In this document: in pieces, positions 9,195 through 17,302 of the stretch
Numbering within the stretch: the stretch's first letter is position 1
Layout of the letters: every line of letters starts with the position of its first letter
Assembly (NCBI GenBank): GCA_900553105.1
Contig: USCE01000002.1
Location: 1-47,655, forward strand
Length of the DNA stretch: 47,655 bases
Direction: 5' to 3'
Source: an uncultured Sutterella sp.
Lineage (GTDB): Bacteria; Pseudomonadota; Gammaproteobacteria; Burkholderiales; Burkholderiaceae_F
Position numbers and translations under genes: made by a program
Notes under the pieces: generated by a model
What the model was told of the DNA's origin: nothing
Seen by the model: only the letters and a program-made list of their open reading frames with translations
Database searches by the model: none

Positions 9195-10478
9195 TTACTT
9201 TTTACCATTTAAGCGTTCAACCATCTTCACGCAGATTTCCAAGCCTTCAGGCAAGCTTTCGGTATCTTGGATTTCAAAGTCGGCACGATGGTGTCCGTGG
9301 TGGTTGCAACCGTAGAAGAAGAATGCGCTCTTGCCGCCGTGCGATTGCACTTTTTGGGCCATCAACGAGAAGTCTTCGCTGCCGGAGCACTTTTCAATGT
9401 CAAAGACCTTTTGTACGGTCGGTACGCTCTTGGCGACTTCGGCAACCATATCGGACAAATCCGCATCGCAGTGGATATCCACGGCCATACCGACGATGTC
9501 AATCTTGTATTCAACACCGTAGCTTTCAGCAGCACCGCGAATCATACGTTCTGCAGTTTCTTGCATGTAGCGGTTAATTTCTTGCGTTTCGCCGCGTACT
9601 TCAAATTCCATGCGAGCGTTAACAGGGACCACGTTGCGGCCTTCACCGGCGTGAATCGTACCGATGTTGACGTTGGAGTTGCCGGAACCGTGACGGGCAA
9701 TACCCATCATTTGCATAGCAGCGTTGCACGCGGCCATTAAAGCATTGCGACCTTTTTCGGCGTTGGAGCCAGCGTGAGCAGGCGTGCCCTTAAAGGTTGC
9801 ATTCATCTTCGTGGTGTTCATAAAGCCGGCACGAATGATGCCGACCTCGTGCAAATGAGCCGATACACCGATATGGCCACCCAGGATGTAATCAACGTCA
9901 TCGAGGTTGTTGGAGTAGGCAATGCCGCCTGCGCCTTTGGTACCTTCTTCGGCAGGTTGGAAGACGATCTTAATCGTACCGCAAAGTTCTTCGGCATTGT
10001 CTTTAACCCAGTGAGCTACAGCCAAGCCCATGGCAGCATGAGCGTCGTGTCCGCAAGCGTGCATTAAGCCGCAGCACTCGGAGTCAAAGCCACCGCGATG
10101 TGCTTCGTTGGCATCGGTATGGTCTTCTTCAACGTTGACGCAGTCAATGTCAAAGCGCAACGCCGTAACGGGGCCGGGGCGACCCGTTTCCCAAATGGCC
10201 AAGCAGCCGGTAAAGCCTTCGAGTTCTTTTAAAAGAGCTGGATCCATGCCGAGTTTGAGAGCTTCTTGCATGGCTGCTTGAATTTTTTCTTCATCGCGAC
10301 CGAAAGCATGTTCAACATCAAAAAGCGCTTTGCCGACAACCGTCTTAAAGCCTAATTCGCGCACGCGCTTGACAATGGTTTGCGTGGTCAGAAACTCCGT
10401 CCAGGCAATTTCAGGATGATGGTGAAACTGGCGGCGGGTCTCAAGCATCTCAGGGATGTATGCAGATAAAGAAATCAT
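9195..10478 (-). CDS. AbgA-like M20D amidohydrolase (copy 1)
   Basis: 427 residues from the ATG at 10478, which follows AGGAG; a TTG six codons upstream is in frame but carries the ribosome site itself. Binuclear zinc hydrolase of family M20D, similar over its length to AbgA, the subunit that helps E. coli split p-aminobenzoyl-glutamate. Metal motifs: MHACGHDAH (about 139-147), FQPAEEG (about 173-179), GGHIG, and the C-terminal CNHHGHHRADFE. The ETGRPGPVTALRFDID block is shared by all four copies in this window. No signal peptide, so cytoplasmic. It is downstream of dcuC1 (gap 83 bp) in the same direction, so the carrier and the hydrolase probably form one unit. No AbgB partner is present. 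The substrate is unknown: an N-acyl or amide-linked amino acid is likely. Confidence 0.85.
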   Translation of the reverse strand: MISLSAYIPEMLETRRQFHHHPEIAWTEFLTTQTIVKRVRELGFKTVVGKALFDVEHAFGRDEEKIQAAMQEALKLGMDPALLKELEGFTGCLAIWETGRPGPVTALRFDIDCVNVEEDHTDANEAHRGGFDSECCGLMHACGHDAHAAMGLAVAHWVKDNAEELCGTIKIVFQPAEEGTKGAGGIAYSNNLDDVDYILGGHIGVSAHLHEVGIIRAGFMNTTKMNATFKGTPAHAGSNAEKGRNALMAACNAAMQMMGIARHGSGNSNVNIGTIHAGEGRNVVPVNARMEFEVRGETQEINRYMQETAERMIRGAAESYGVEYKIDIVGMAVDIHCDADLSDMVAEVAKSVPTVQKVFDIEKCSGSEDFSLMAQKVQSHGGKSAFFFYGCNHHGHHRADFEIQDTESLPEGLEICVKMVERLNGKK

Positions 10479-10561
10479 TTCGAATCGCTCCTTCAAAAAT
10501 CAAAGTTTTATGCAATTTGAAGATTGAGCTCAATCTCCAAATTGCGGATTTGTGTCAAAGG

Positions 10562-11836
10562 TTAGAACATGACGTAGCTGACTGCCAACATGACAATACA
10601 TGCCGGAGCTGTGCGTTTTACAAGTTCCATCGGGTTGATACCAGCCAAACCTGCGGCAAGAATCACACCGCCGGCCAAAGGCGAGCAGGTGCGACCGATG
10701 CCGCCGGCAAACACGGCTAAGTAACCTAAATCCGGAATGGTCATGCCGAACGTTTCAGCGTGAGGCGTCACGGCTTCGTTAAAAGCAAATGCAGCAGCGT
10801 CACCGGAACCGGTCATCACACCCATAATAAACGGGCCGATGCTACCGCCGATTTTGGCCCATTCGTTAGAGTTTTGTAAGAACGCAACGAGCATGTCGAT
10901 CAAACCGCAAGCACGCAGGCCAGCAGCGAAAACGCCGGCAGCAATGATGATACCGAGCACCATTGCATAGCCCTTGCCCATCCCGTCAAAGAATTTCTTT
11001 GTAGCTTCAGCAGGGCTAGTTCTCGTAACGGCTAACGCGTAAATAGAACCGATTAGCATGGCGGTGGCCACACTGATTTTGATATTCAAATAAAGTGAGC
11101 AAACCAACAACAAAGCGATCGGTACCAACGGGGCGATGGCGTAGAAAATATTGATCTTTTCAGGTAAGTTGCTCGCTTGCATTTGAGCACCGTTACCTTC
11201 CACAGCGTTGTTCTTTAACGTGGGCTTATAGTCTTTGTAGAGAATACAAACAGCGGTTAATCCCACAATAGCTACGCCAATAATGATCAAGACGTTACCG
11301 GACATCAACGAAATCAAATCCATGATTTCCATATTGGCGAGTTTTGCCACAAACACGTTGTGAGAGACGCCAGGGTTGTAGAAAGCGCCCCAAATTGGAG
11401 TAACAAGTGCTGCAGCGGCAATGGCCGGATGAAAGCCCGCGCGGACCAAAATAGGAATCATTGTCGGGCCGATGGCGGCAACGAGACCGGAGGTCGAAGG
11501 AATTGCCATGGAACAAAATGCAGCCACGCACATACAAGCGGGCAAAAGTAATACCCCCATACTGCGCAATGGTTTCATCAATAAAGCAACGAGTTGCACA
11601 TCGCAACCCGTCAATGACACTACACCGGCAAACCCCATGGCCGAGCAAATTGCGATAATAAGAGCCGGGTTTGTCATGGACTTGTCAAATTGTTGGAACG
11701 CCATCATAGGCTCTAGAGACAGAATTGCCATTACCAAGCCGGCTGCGATTAACACCATGCGTGTTTCGTAGCGCTTGATCAGGCCATATACCGTCAAACA
11801 GACCACTACGAGGCTGACAATAATGGTATAAGACAT
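10562..11836 (-). CDS. DcuC-family C4-dicarboxylate-type carrier (copy 1)
   Basis: Polytopic inner-membrane protein of 424 residues, from the ATG at 11836 (GGAG 9 bp upstream). Family features: the N-terminal YETRMVLIAAGLVMAILSLEPM segment, the re-entrant Ser/Pro-rich loop AIPSTSGLVAAIGPTMIPIL, the second-half repeat MTGSGDAAAFAFNEAVTPHAE, and GIGRTCSPLAGGVILAAGLAGINPMELVKRTAPA near the C-terminus. DcuC proteins exchange or export C4-dicarboxylates anaerobically. This short (about 420-residue) subgroup, always next to a hydrolase here, may carry other dicarboxylates or acyl-amino acids (inference). It is divergent from gntR1 and is probably the first gene of the dcuC1-abgA1 operon. A hairpin, CGGAATC (11873-11879)/GATTCCG (11886-11892), lies in its 5' leader. 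Confidence 0.85.
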   Translation of the reverse strand: MSYTIIVSLVVVCLTVYGLIKRYETRMVLIAAGLVMAILSLEPMMAFQQFDKSMTNPALIIAICSAMGFAGVVSLTGCDVQLVALLMKPLRSMGVLLLPACMCVAAFCSMAIPSTSGLVAAIGPTMIPILVRAGFHPAIAAAALVTPIWGAFYNPGVSHNVFVAKLANMEIMDLISLMSGNVLIIIGVAIVGLTAVCILYKDYKPTLKNNAVEGNGAQMQASNLPEKINIFYAIAPLVPIALLLVCSLYLNIKISVATAMLIGSIYALAVTRTSPAEATKKFFDGMGKGYAMVLGIIIAAGVFAAGLRACGLIDMLVAFLQNSNEWAKIGGSIGPFIMGVMTGSGDAAAFAFNEAVTPHAETFGMTIPDLGYLAVFAGGIGRTCSPLAGGVILAAGLAGINPMELVKRTAPACIVMLAVSYVMF

Positions 11837-12054
11837 ATTGTTTTTCTCCGGAAATAAATACAAAGAAAGTTGCGGAATCGTTGGTGATTCCGTTTCTTCA
11901 TTAGCAGAATAGCCCTTGTAGAAATCTTTTAAAGTTAGGGTTAATACTTGGTTCTTTAACTGAATTTCTTCTATTTAAAGCTATTGTGCAAACATACCTA
12001 ATTGGTGCATAAATAAGATTGCTTAGTTGAACGGCAAATTTTGAGAGGCCCGTT

Positions 12055-12082
12055 TTGTGTAGCACAATCGTAACCGTACAAT
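12055..12082 (+). promoter_or_regulatory. promoter of gntR1 with overlapping palindrome
   Basis: TTGTGT (12055-12060), a 16-bp spacer and TACAAT (12077-12082), 31 bp before the gntR1 ATG. The -35 is part of a perfect palindrome, TTGTG-TAG-CACAA (12055-12067), which is a natural operator for autoregulation. Confidence 0.55.
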
Positions 12083-12113
12083 GGACGAGAATCTCGTTTG
12101 AAAGGTAGTAATC

Positions 12114-12899
12114 ATGAACGACTTCGATGTCTTTTTTCCTCCCTCTGACCATAAGTCAATCCCGATTCGTATCCCGCTTTTCGAACAAACGAAAAACTCC
12201 ATTTTCCAAAAGATTCAAAGTGGGGATTGGTCTGCGGAGGAGCCGTTACCGAACGAAATTGAATTGGCGAAGCTCTTTCACGTCAGTCAAGGCACCATCA
12301 GACGTGCATTATCGGAATTGGTTGCAGACGGCATCTTGGTGAGAAAACAGGGTAAAGGCACTTTCATTAGTGTTTTTAATGCCGATCCCATCCATTATTG
12401 CCATAAATTTGTGCATGTAAGTCCGGACGACAGCGATGAGATTTGGAATACCAAGAAGAAAATGACGCACTTTGAAGTCATTAAACCGTCGCAGCGTGTG
12501 CTCAGGCTGATGAATATACAAGACCCAAACGAAGATATCATTCATATCAAACGGCTTCATTACGCAAGATTGCAAGGACAAGATGAAATCGTTGACGCAT
12601 TCGATGAGCTTTTCTTACGCAAAAAATTTTTCCCTAATCTGACACAGGAAACTTTTCAAGGTCGAAAGCGCAGTTTGTATGCGTTTTACCAACGCAACGA
12701 TGGTGTTCTGATTTTCCATATGATTGATCATCTCAAGGCTTGTTTATTAAATTCCGAGCAAGCCAAACTTGCCGGTGTTACTCCCCCTTATCCAGCGATT
12801 ATTACGCAGCGTCAGTCCTTTGATGTAAACGACAATTTGGTCGAGTTGCGTTATCTTGTGACCGTAACGAATCGTTGTCATTTTGAGTATCGAACCTAG
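12114..12899 (+). CDS. GntR-family regulator with UTRA domain (HutC subfamily, copy 1)
   Basis: 261 residues. The N-terminal winged helix-turn-helix spans about 20-90 (PLFEQTKNSIFQKIQSGDW, then LPNEIELAKLFHVSQGTIRRAL and the wing GILVRKQGKGTFI). The C-terminal UTRA effector-binding fold runs from about 100 to 255 and ends LVELRYLVTVTNRCHFEY. HutC-type regulators usually repress a neighbouring catabolic operon and release DNA when a small ligand binds. It is divergent from dcuC1-abgA1, which is the likely target. The recognition helix is nearly identical to that of gntR2 (VSQGTIRRAL in both). The 3' end has a hairpin, TTGAAAGT (12902-12909)/ACTTTCAA (12922-12929), without a T run. Confidence 0.88.
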   Translation: MNDFDVFFPPSDHKSIPIRIPLFEQTKNSIFQKIQSGDWSAEEPLPNEIELAKLFHVSQGTIRRALSELVADGILVRKQGKGTFISVFNADPIHYCHKFVHVSPDDSDEIWNTKKKMTHFEVIKPSQRVLRLMNIQDPNEDIIHIKRLHYARLQGQDEIVDAFDELFLRKKFFPNLTQETFQGRKRSLYAFYQRNDGVLIFHMIDHLKACLLNSEQAKLAGVTPPYPAIITQRQSFDVNDNLVELRYLVTVTNRCHFEYRT

Positions 12900-12932
12900 T
12901 TGTTGAAAGTCTCCAACGCTAACTTTCAAGCC

Positions 12933-12966
12933 AAAAAATGGGCAAGTCTCGGTAAAAGACTTGCCC
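12933..12966 (-). terminator. intrinsic terminator after dcuC2
   Basis: 9-bp stem GGGCAAGTC (12940-12948)/GACTTGCCC (12958-12966). Read on the minus strand it is followed by a run of six T (A at 12933-12938). A near copy lies after the dcuC pseudogene at 18527-18556. Confidence 0.88.
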
Positions 12967-13018
12967 AAACTCTTCAGGGATAAAAGCTTAGAAAATTACT
13001 TTCCAGAGTCTTTGTTGC

Positions 13019-14281
13019 TTAGAAGAAAAGGATCAATACGAGCCAGGCGCATACCATTGGAACGGCCGTGCGTTTGACCAAATCCAAAGGCGAGACCCGA
13101 GCCAAACCAGCCAGCAAAATCACCACACCGGCAATCGGACTCGTTGTACGGCCCAATTGAGCGGCGCACATCACCGTGTTACCGAGTTCGGTAATTGTCA
13201 TGCCAAATTGAGCAGCATGAGGTGTCACAGCTTCATTAAAAGCGAAGGTGGCAGCGTCACCGGAACCGCTTAACACGGACATGGCAAACGTACCCAAGGC
13301 ACCACCGACGCGGGCAAATTCATTGGCGCTCTTTAAAGCTTCAATCAAAGCACCGATCACACCCGTTTCACGTAGACCGGCAGCGAAAACGCCGGCAGCG
13401 ATGATGATACCGAGAATGTTGGCGTAACCCTTACCGGCACCGTCGAAGAAATTTGTGAAGGCCTTTTGCGGATCACAACGGGTAACAATCATCGTGTAAA
13501 CAGCACCGATTAACATGGCTTGTGCCACGCCCATTTTGATGGCGGGAACACAAGTGTTACCGAGCAATAAAATGGTCAACGGAACCAGCGGAGCGATAGC
13601 AAAGAGAATGTTCACGCGATCGATGCCGCCTGAGGCGTCTGTTTGAATATCACCCATTTCACCCGTACCCTTGTGGTCTTTGAGCACGTATTCAACAGCG
13701 GTAATCACAATCGCACCCACTAAGGACAGCGTGGCATAGATGTGTGCGTTTATGATGATGAATTCCATCGGTTCAATGCCAGCCATGCCGGAAATCATCA
13801 CTTGGTGAGCACCACCGGGGTTGAAGTTAGAGCCGTACGTACCGGCCAAGACGGCGGCGGCAGCACCGGCGGGCGTGATACCCGAGCGAATCATCAACGG
13901 AATAAGCGTTGCACCGACGGCTGCTGCACAACCCGAAGCAGACGGAATGGCAGCGTTAATGACCGTGGTCAAAATGGTGCAACAGGGAATGACGAAAAGG
14001 CCTAAGCTTTTCATCGGTCGCGTTAACAATTGCACGAGATGAATATCGGCTTTGGTGTAGCTCACCAAGAAAGCAAAGCCCATTGCCGAGCAGATTGACT
14101 GGATCAAACCGCTTGTGGTCATGGACTTGGCAAATTGGTTAAAAGCTTCCATCGGGTCTAATGCGATGGCGCACATCACAAGACCCGAAACGCACAAGAC
14201 TAAGCGTGTTTCGTAGCGCTTAACCAGGGCATAGATGGTGGCGATGACGATGGCAATCGCAGCCCAGAATGTCAGAGTCAT
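13019..14281 (-). CDS. DcuC-family C4-dicarboxylate-type carrier (copy 2)
   Basis: 420 residues, polytopic, same short DcuC subgroup as copies 1 and 3. Conserved blocks: KRYETRLVLCVSGLVMCAIALDPMEAFNQFAKSMTT, AIPSASGCAAAVGATLIPLMIRSG, LSGSGDAATFAFNEAVTPHA, LGRTTSPIAGVVILLAGLARVSPLDLVKRTAVP. It is the last gene of porin-abgA2-dcuC2. Between abgA2 and this gene lies a very strong 12-bp hairpin (14341-14367), which could set the ratio of the two messages. It is the clear parent (or sister) of the degraded copy at 18611-19491. Confidence 0.86.
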   Translation of the reverse strand: MTLTFWAAIAIVIATIYALVKRYETRLVLCVSGLVMCAIALDPMEAFNQFAKSMTTSGLIQSICSAMGFAFLVSYTKADIHLVQLLTRPMKSLGLFVIPCCTILTTVINAAIPSASGCAAAVGATLIPLMIRSGITPAGAAAAVLAGTYGSNFNPGGAHQVMISGMAGIEPMEFIIINAHIYATLSLVGAIVITAVEYVLKDHKGTGEMGDIQTDASGGIDRVNILFAIAPLVPLTILLLGNTCVPAIKMGVAQAMLIGAVYTMIVTRCDPQKAFTNFFDGAGKGYANILGIIIAAGVFAAGLRETGVIGALIEALKSANEFARVGGALGTFAMSVLSGSGDAATFAFNEAVTPHAAQFGMTITELGNTVMCAAQLGRTTSPIAGVVILLAGLARVSPLDLVKRTAVPMVCAWLVLILFF

Positions 14282-14340
14282 TTTCTTTGTCCTATAAAAG
14301 GGGTTGGTGTGAGACTATCGTAACGTTTTGTCTCCGATTG

Positions 14341-14367
14341 ATCGATTGGGGAAGTTCCCCAATCGAT
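14341..14367 (-). promoter_or_regulatory. strong intercistronic hairpin between abgA2 and dcuC2
   Basis: Perfect 12-bp stem ATCGATTGGGGA (14341-14352)/TCCCCAATCGAT (14356-14367) with a 3-nt loop and no T run. It is placed so that it would protect the upstream message end or reduce read-through into dcuC2. Confidence 0.5.
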
Positions 14368-14406
14368 ATCAGATAGCAGACCGAGGGTTAACCATGAGAT
14401 TCCGCT

Positions 14407-15696
14407 TTAGTCTTCTTTCACGCCATTAGTTGCTTCAAGCAATTTCGTCTGTACGGTAAAGCCTACTGGCATACTTTTGACATCATCGGGGTCAAAGTCA
14501 GACCGATGCTGTCCGTTATGGTCGGCTCCGTAGTAAAAGTGTGCGGCCTTGCCACCGTGAGCTTGTACACGCTTCATCAAAATGGTGACGTCTTCACTAC
14601 CGCCTCTTTCACTGTAGTAGTCAACGTGGTCTGCACCGACGACTTCTGCGGCACAATGCTCGATCAATTGGGCCAAGTCTTCATCGGGATGCATCGTAAG
14701 GGCTTCTCCGACTTTTTTAACTTCGTATTGAAGGTCAAAGGCTTCAGCGTTAGCTTTCACACAACGTTCAACTTGCTCAAACATATATTGGCAGAGTTCA
14801 TCGGTTGCGCCGCGCACTTCCATTTGCATGTTGGCGTGCACGGGGACAACATTGCGCATTTCACCGGCAACGATCTTGCCGCAACTGACTGTGGTAAGGC
14901 CAGCGCCGTGCCTGGGGAGGCTACCGACCATGACAGCGGTATGGCAAGCTCCCATTAAAGCGTTGCGTCCATCTTGTGGATTGGCAACTGAGTGAGCGGG
15001 TTTACCGGTAAAGGAAACGTCAAATTTGATCGTGGCGTTGTAGCCCGGGGAGGTTACGGTCACAAACCCAAGTTTGGGCGTGCAACCGATATGGCTGGCG
15101 AAAAGAATGTCAACATCGTCAACAATGCCGCTTTCGGCCATTGCACGAGCTCCTCGCGTGCCTTCTTCGGCCGGTTGGAACAAAAGCTTGATCGTACCGC
15201 AAAGTGTATTGGCATGATCGACGATCCAGTGAGCCAAAGACAGGCCGATTGCGGCATGACAGTCGTGCCCACAAGCGTGCATGACGCCGTCGTACTCGCT
15301 TGCAAAGCCTAGTTGACGAGGTAAGTGGTCCGAACATTGCGTTTCGGGTACGTAAAGCGCATCAATATCGAATCGCAAGGCCGTGACGGGGCCCGGACGA
15401 CCTGTTTCCCAAATGCCGACTGCGCCCGTGTAGCCGCCGGTTGCATCAATCTCTTTTTGGGAGATGCCGGCCTCAAGAGCACGACTGATGCCAAGCTTGA
15501 CCTCTGTGTCATAGCGCCCCATGACGAAGTCGGGATTGATAACGGCAGTGCCTTGAAGCACATTGAATCCAAGTTCTTTTAGACGACGGACAATGAGAGC
15601 CGTGGTGCGAAATTCCGTCCAACCGGTTTCAGGTTTTTGGTGAATGCTACGGCGCATTTGCACCATTTCGTCGGTATATTGGGTCAGGATTTTCAT
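14407..15696 (-). CDS. AbgA-like M20D amidohydrolase (copy 2)
   Basis: 429 residues, cytoplasmic, family M20D. The ATG at 15696 has GGAG upstream. Metal-site motifs: MHACGHDCH (139-147), FQPAEEGTRGARAM, SHIGCTP, GGSEDVTILMKRVQ and the C-terminal DHNGQHRSDFD. The last motif differs from copies 1 and 3 (Gln for His before HRSDF). The middle gene of porin-abgA2-dcuC2, so its substrate probably enters through this porin and is moved across the inner membrane by this DcuC (inference). An amide or N-acyl amino acid is the likely substrate class; p-aminobenzoyl-glutamate is one specific possibility. Confidence 0.85.
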   Translation of the reverse strand: MKILTQYTDEMVQMRRSIHQKPETGWTEFRTTALIVRRLKELGFNVLQGTAVINPDFVMGRYDTEVKLGISRALEAGISQKEIDATGGYTGAVGIWETGRPGPVTALRFDIDALYVPETQCSDHLPRQLGFASEYDGVMHACGHDCHAAIGLSLAHWIVDHANTLCGTIKLLFQPAEEGTRGARAMAESGIVDDVDILFASHIGCTPKLGFVTVTSPGYNATIKFDVSFTGKPAHSVANPQDGRNALMGACHTAVMVGSLPRHGAGLTTVSCGKIVAGEMRNVVPVHANMQMEVRGATDELCQYMFEQVERCVKANAEAFDLQYEVKKVGEALTMHPDEDLAQLIEHCAAEVVGADHVDYYSERGGSEDVTILMKRVQAHGGKAAHFYYGADHNGQHRSDFDPDDVKSMPVGFTVQTKLLEATNGVKED

Positions 15697-15721
15697 AAGG
15701 GTAGTCTCCGAGGGTATCCAT

Positions 15722-15756
15722 AAAATCGGCGCGATCTGCGGCCAGACCGCGCCGAT
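15722..15756 (-). promoter_or_regulatory. intercistronic hairpin/attenuator between porin and abgA2
   Basis: 9-bp GC-rich stem ATCGGCGCG (15725-15733)/CGCGCCGAT (15748-15756), 14-nt loop. On the minus strand it is followed by TTTTA, a weak terminator tail. This would let the porin be made in excess over the hydrolase and carrier. Confidence 0.55.
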
Positions 15757-15802
15757 AGTAACCGATCGTGCTTTAAGACTGATCGGCTAAGCTGCTGTTA
15801 AT

Positions 15803-16963
15803 TTAGAACCACTTTTGCAGACCGACCATGGCTGTCCAGTAGTTTTCAAGACCATTGTTTTCGATAACCATTTGGTCTTCTAACTTACGGTAGCTAGCAA
15901 CCGCAGACACCATGACCGTCTTGGACAAATCGTATTCAACACCGAAGGCAACACTATGAGACTTACCTTCAAGGTCTGCACCGCCCTCGACTTCTTGTTC
16001 GCCATCAAAGTAGCGATAAGAGCCGATCAAAGTCGTGTTGCCCGTGGGCATATAACGGAAACCGACCAAGTAGTTCATTCCATCGATACCGTTTTCAGAA
16101 GCTTCAGAGCCTTTTTCCGAATTAAATTCGTCGGCGCGCCAGTAACGGTATGTACGAGCATCTTTCATCCATTGAGCGGCGGCGTAGAGTTTTAAGTTGT
16201 CTGTGGCTGCGTAATTCACGCCAAATGTAACTTGCTTCGTATCGTTGCGTTCAACGTTACCATCATAACCAGCATCGGTACCAGTCTTATTGCTCCAGCG
16301 CGTGATAGAACCGCCCAAGATAATTAATGCAGGGCCTGCTTGATAAGATACCAAACCAGCTGCTAAGCGGGTATTGTCGTCATAGCTGACTTCTTCTTGA
16401 GCGTCCATGGCGAAGCTATAGCTAGCAGCCAATTGCAAGCCACCCCACTTAGGAGAGGTCCAAGCAATATTGTTGTTGGAGCGTTGTGGGTCATTTAAGA
16501 ATGCTCCGGAGATGGAATACTCGCTTGTATAGCCGGTTTCAAACGGGTCAAGCATACTTAAGCCGCGACCGTACGGAGAGAAAGTTGATACAACAGAGCC
16601 CATACGGCCAAAACCGAATTCACCATAGGTGTTGGACTTCACGGCAAGAACGGATCGACGATCAAAGAGCGTACCGGAAGTGGTAAAACCACCGTCATCA
16701 ATGTTAAAGCCGTTTTCCAAGTATCCCTTAATAGACCAATCATCATTGATTTTTTCATTGATGTTTAAGCCAAAACGGGAACCGGAATTATCCATCGAGA
16801 ATTGACTGTCAGACTTGGCGTCTTTGAAGTCTTTGTATTGATAGTGGAAAGCAACCTCAGCTTTACCATAAATCGTCACATCGGCAGCATTGGCTGCTGA
16901 CATAGCGAAGGAGAACGCAAGTGCGGAACTGACTGCAAGTGCTACCTTTTTGCAATTGGTCAT
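15803..16963 (-). CDS. Gram-negative porin (Burkholderia type)
   Basis: 386-residue outer-membrane beta-barrel. The ATG at 16963 was chosen because GGAG lies 8 bp upstream and because it puts a normal Sec signal peptide at the N-terminus (MTNCKKVALAVSSALAFSFA, cut after SAANA near residue 26). An earlier in-frame start at 17071 would bury the signal. The mature protein begins ADVTIYGKAEVAFHYQY, has many alternating beta strands, RFGLNINEKIND and FDRRSVLAVKSNTYGEFGFGRMG near the pore loop, and ends in aromatic Phe (VGLQKWF) as outer-membrane proteins do. It is the first gene of porin-abgA2-dcuC2. An AGTTAACT palindrome lies 156 bp upstream of its start. Confidence 0.92.
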   Translation of the reverse strand: MTNCKKVALAVSSALAFSFAMSAANAADVTIYGKAEVAFHYQYKDFKDAKSDSQFSMDNSGSRFGLNINEKINDDWSIKGYLENGFNIDDGGFTTSGTLFDRRSVLAVKSNTYGEFGFGRMGSVVSTFSPYGRGLSMLDPFETGYTSEYSISGAFLNDPQRSNNNIAWTSPKWGGLQLAASYSFAMDAQEEVSYDDNTRLAAGLVSYQAGPALIILGGSITRWSNKTGTDAGYDGNVERNDTKQVTFGVNYAATDNLKLYAAAQWMKDARTYRYWRADEFNSEKGSEASENGIDGMNYLVGFRYMPTGNTTLIGSYRYFDGEQEVEGGADLEGKSHSVAFGVEYDLSKTVMVSAVASYRKLEDQMVIENNGLENYWTAMVGLQKWF

Positions 16964-17118
16964 AGAAGTCTCCAGCCCGGATAATCTATTTGAGGCAGAT
17001 TGTCCGGAGATGAACAAAAGAGTTGAATTGTTCGTTTGCAACTCAAAACAAACGACATGAACTATTTTCATACGGAAATAATTTTGGTGCAGCTGGGGAT
17101 GATGCTAAGTCGGGTATC

Positions 17119-17126
17119 AGTTAACT
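17119..17126. promoter_or_regulatory. AGTTAACT operator-like palindrome upstream of porin operon
   Basis: Perfect 8-bp palindrome AGTTAACT, flanked by ATC and ATC. It is the same core as at 17218-17229, 22522-22533 and 26138-26159, all in promoter regions of the island. Confidence 0.5.
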
Positions 17127-17217
17127 ATCTAGATGATTTGTACTATTGATTTTCATATCTTGTTGAATTTTATGAAAGTTTTTTTGTTTCTTTTTCCAGA
17201 TTTGTTGAGTTGTTCAA

Positions 17218-17229
17218 TCAGTTAACTGA
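17218..17229. promoter_or_regulatory. TCAGTTAACTGA operator-like palindrome upstream of MFS gene
   Basis: Perfect 12-bp palindrome, identical base for base to the site at 22522-22533, and 73 bp upstream of the MFS start codon. Confidence 0.6.
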
Positions 17230-17302
17230 GTTCAGAACGTCAGCCTTCCCACACCCTATGATTGTGTGGACATATCTAAAAGTTTTTCTAGGAGTTTTAC
17301 AC

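Larger units (their letters stand above)
16964..17302. other. divergent regulatory region between porin operon and MFS gene
   Basis: 339 bp between divergent genes without a gene of its own. It carries two AGTTAACT palindromes (17119-17126 and 17218-17229), one nearer each gene. It is AT-rich between 17127 and 17210. I cannot pick a convincing -35/-10 pair for either direction. Confidence 0.5.

Noticed and set aside
10562..11836. AbgT-type transporter next to abgA1
   Set aside because: The conserved blocks (SGSGDAAAFAFNEAVTPH and ELVKRTAP) are those of the DcuC family; AbgT motifs are absent.
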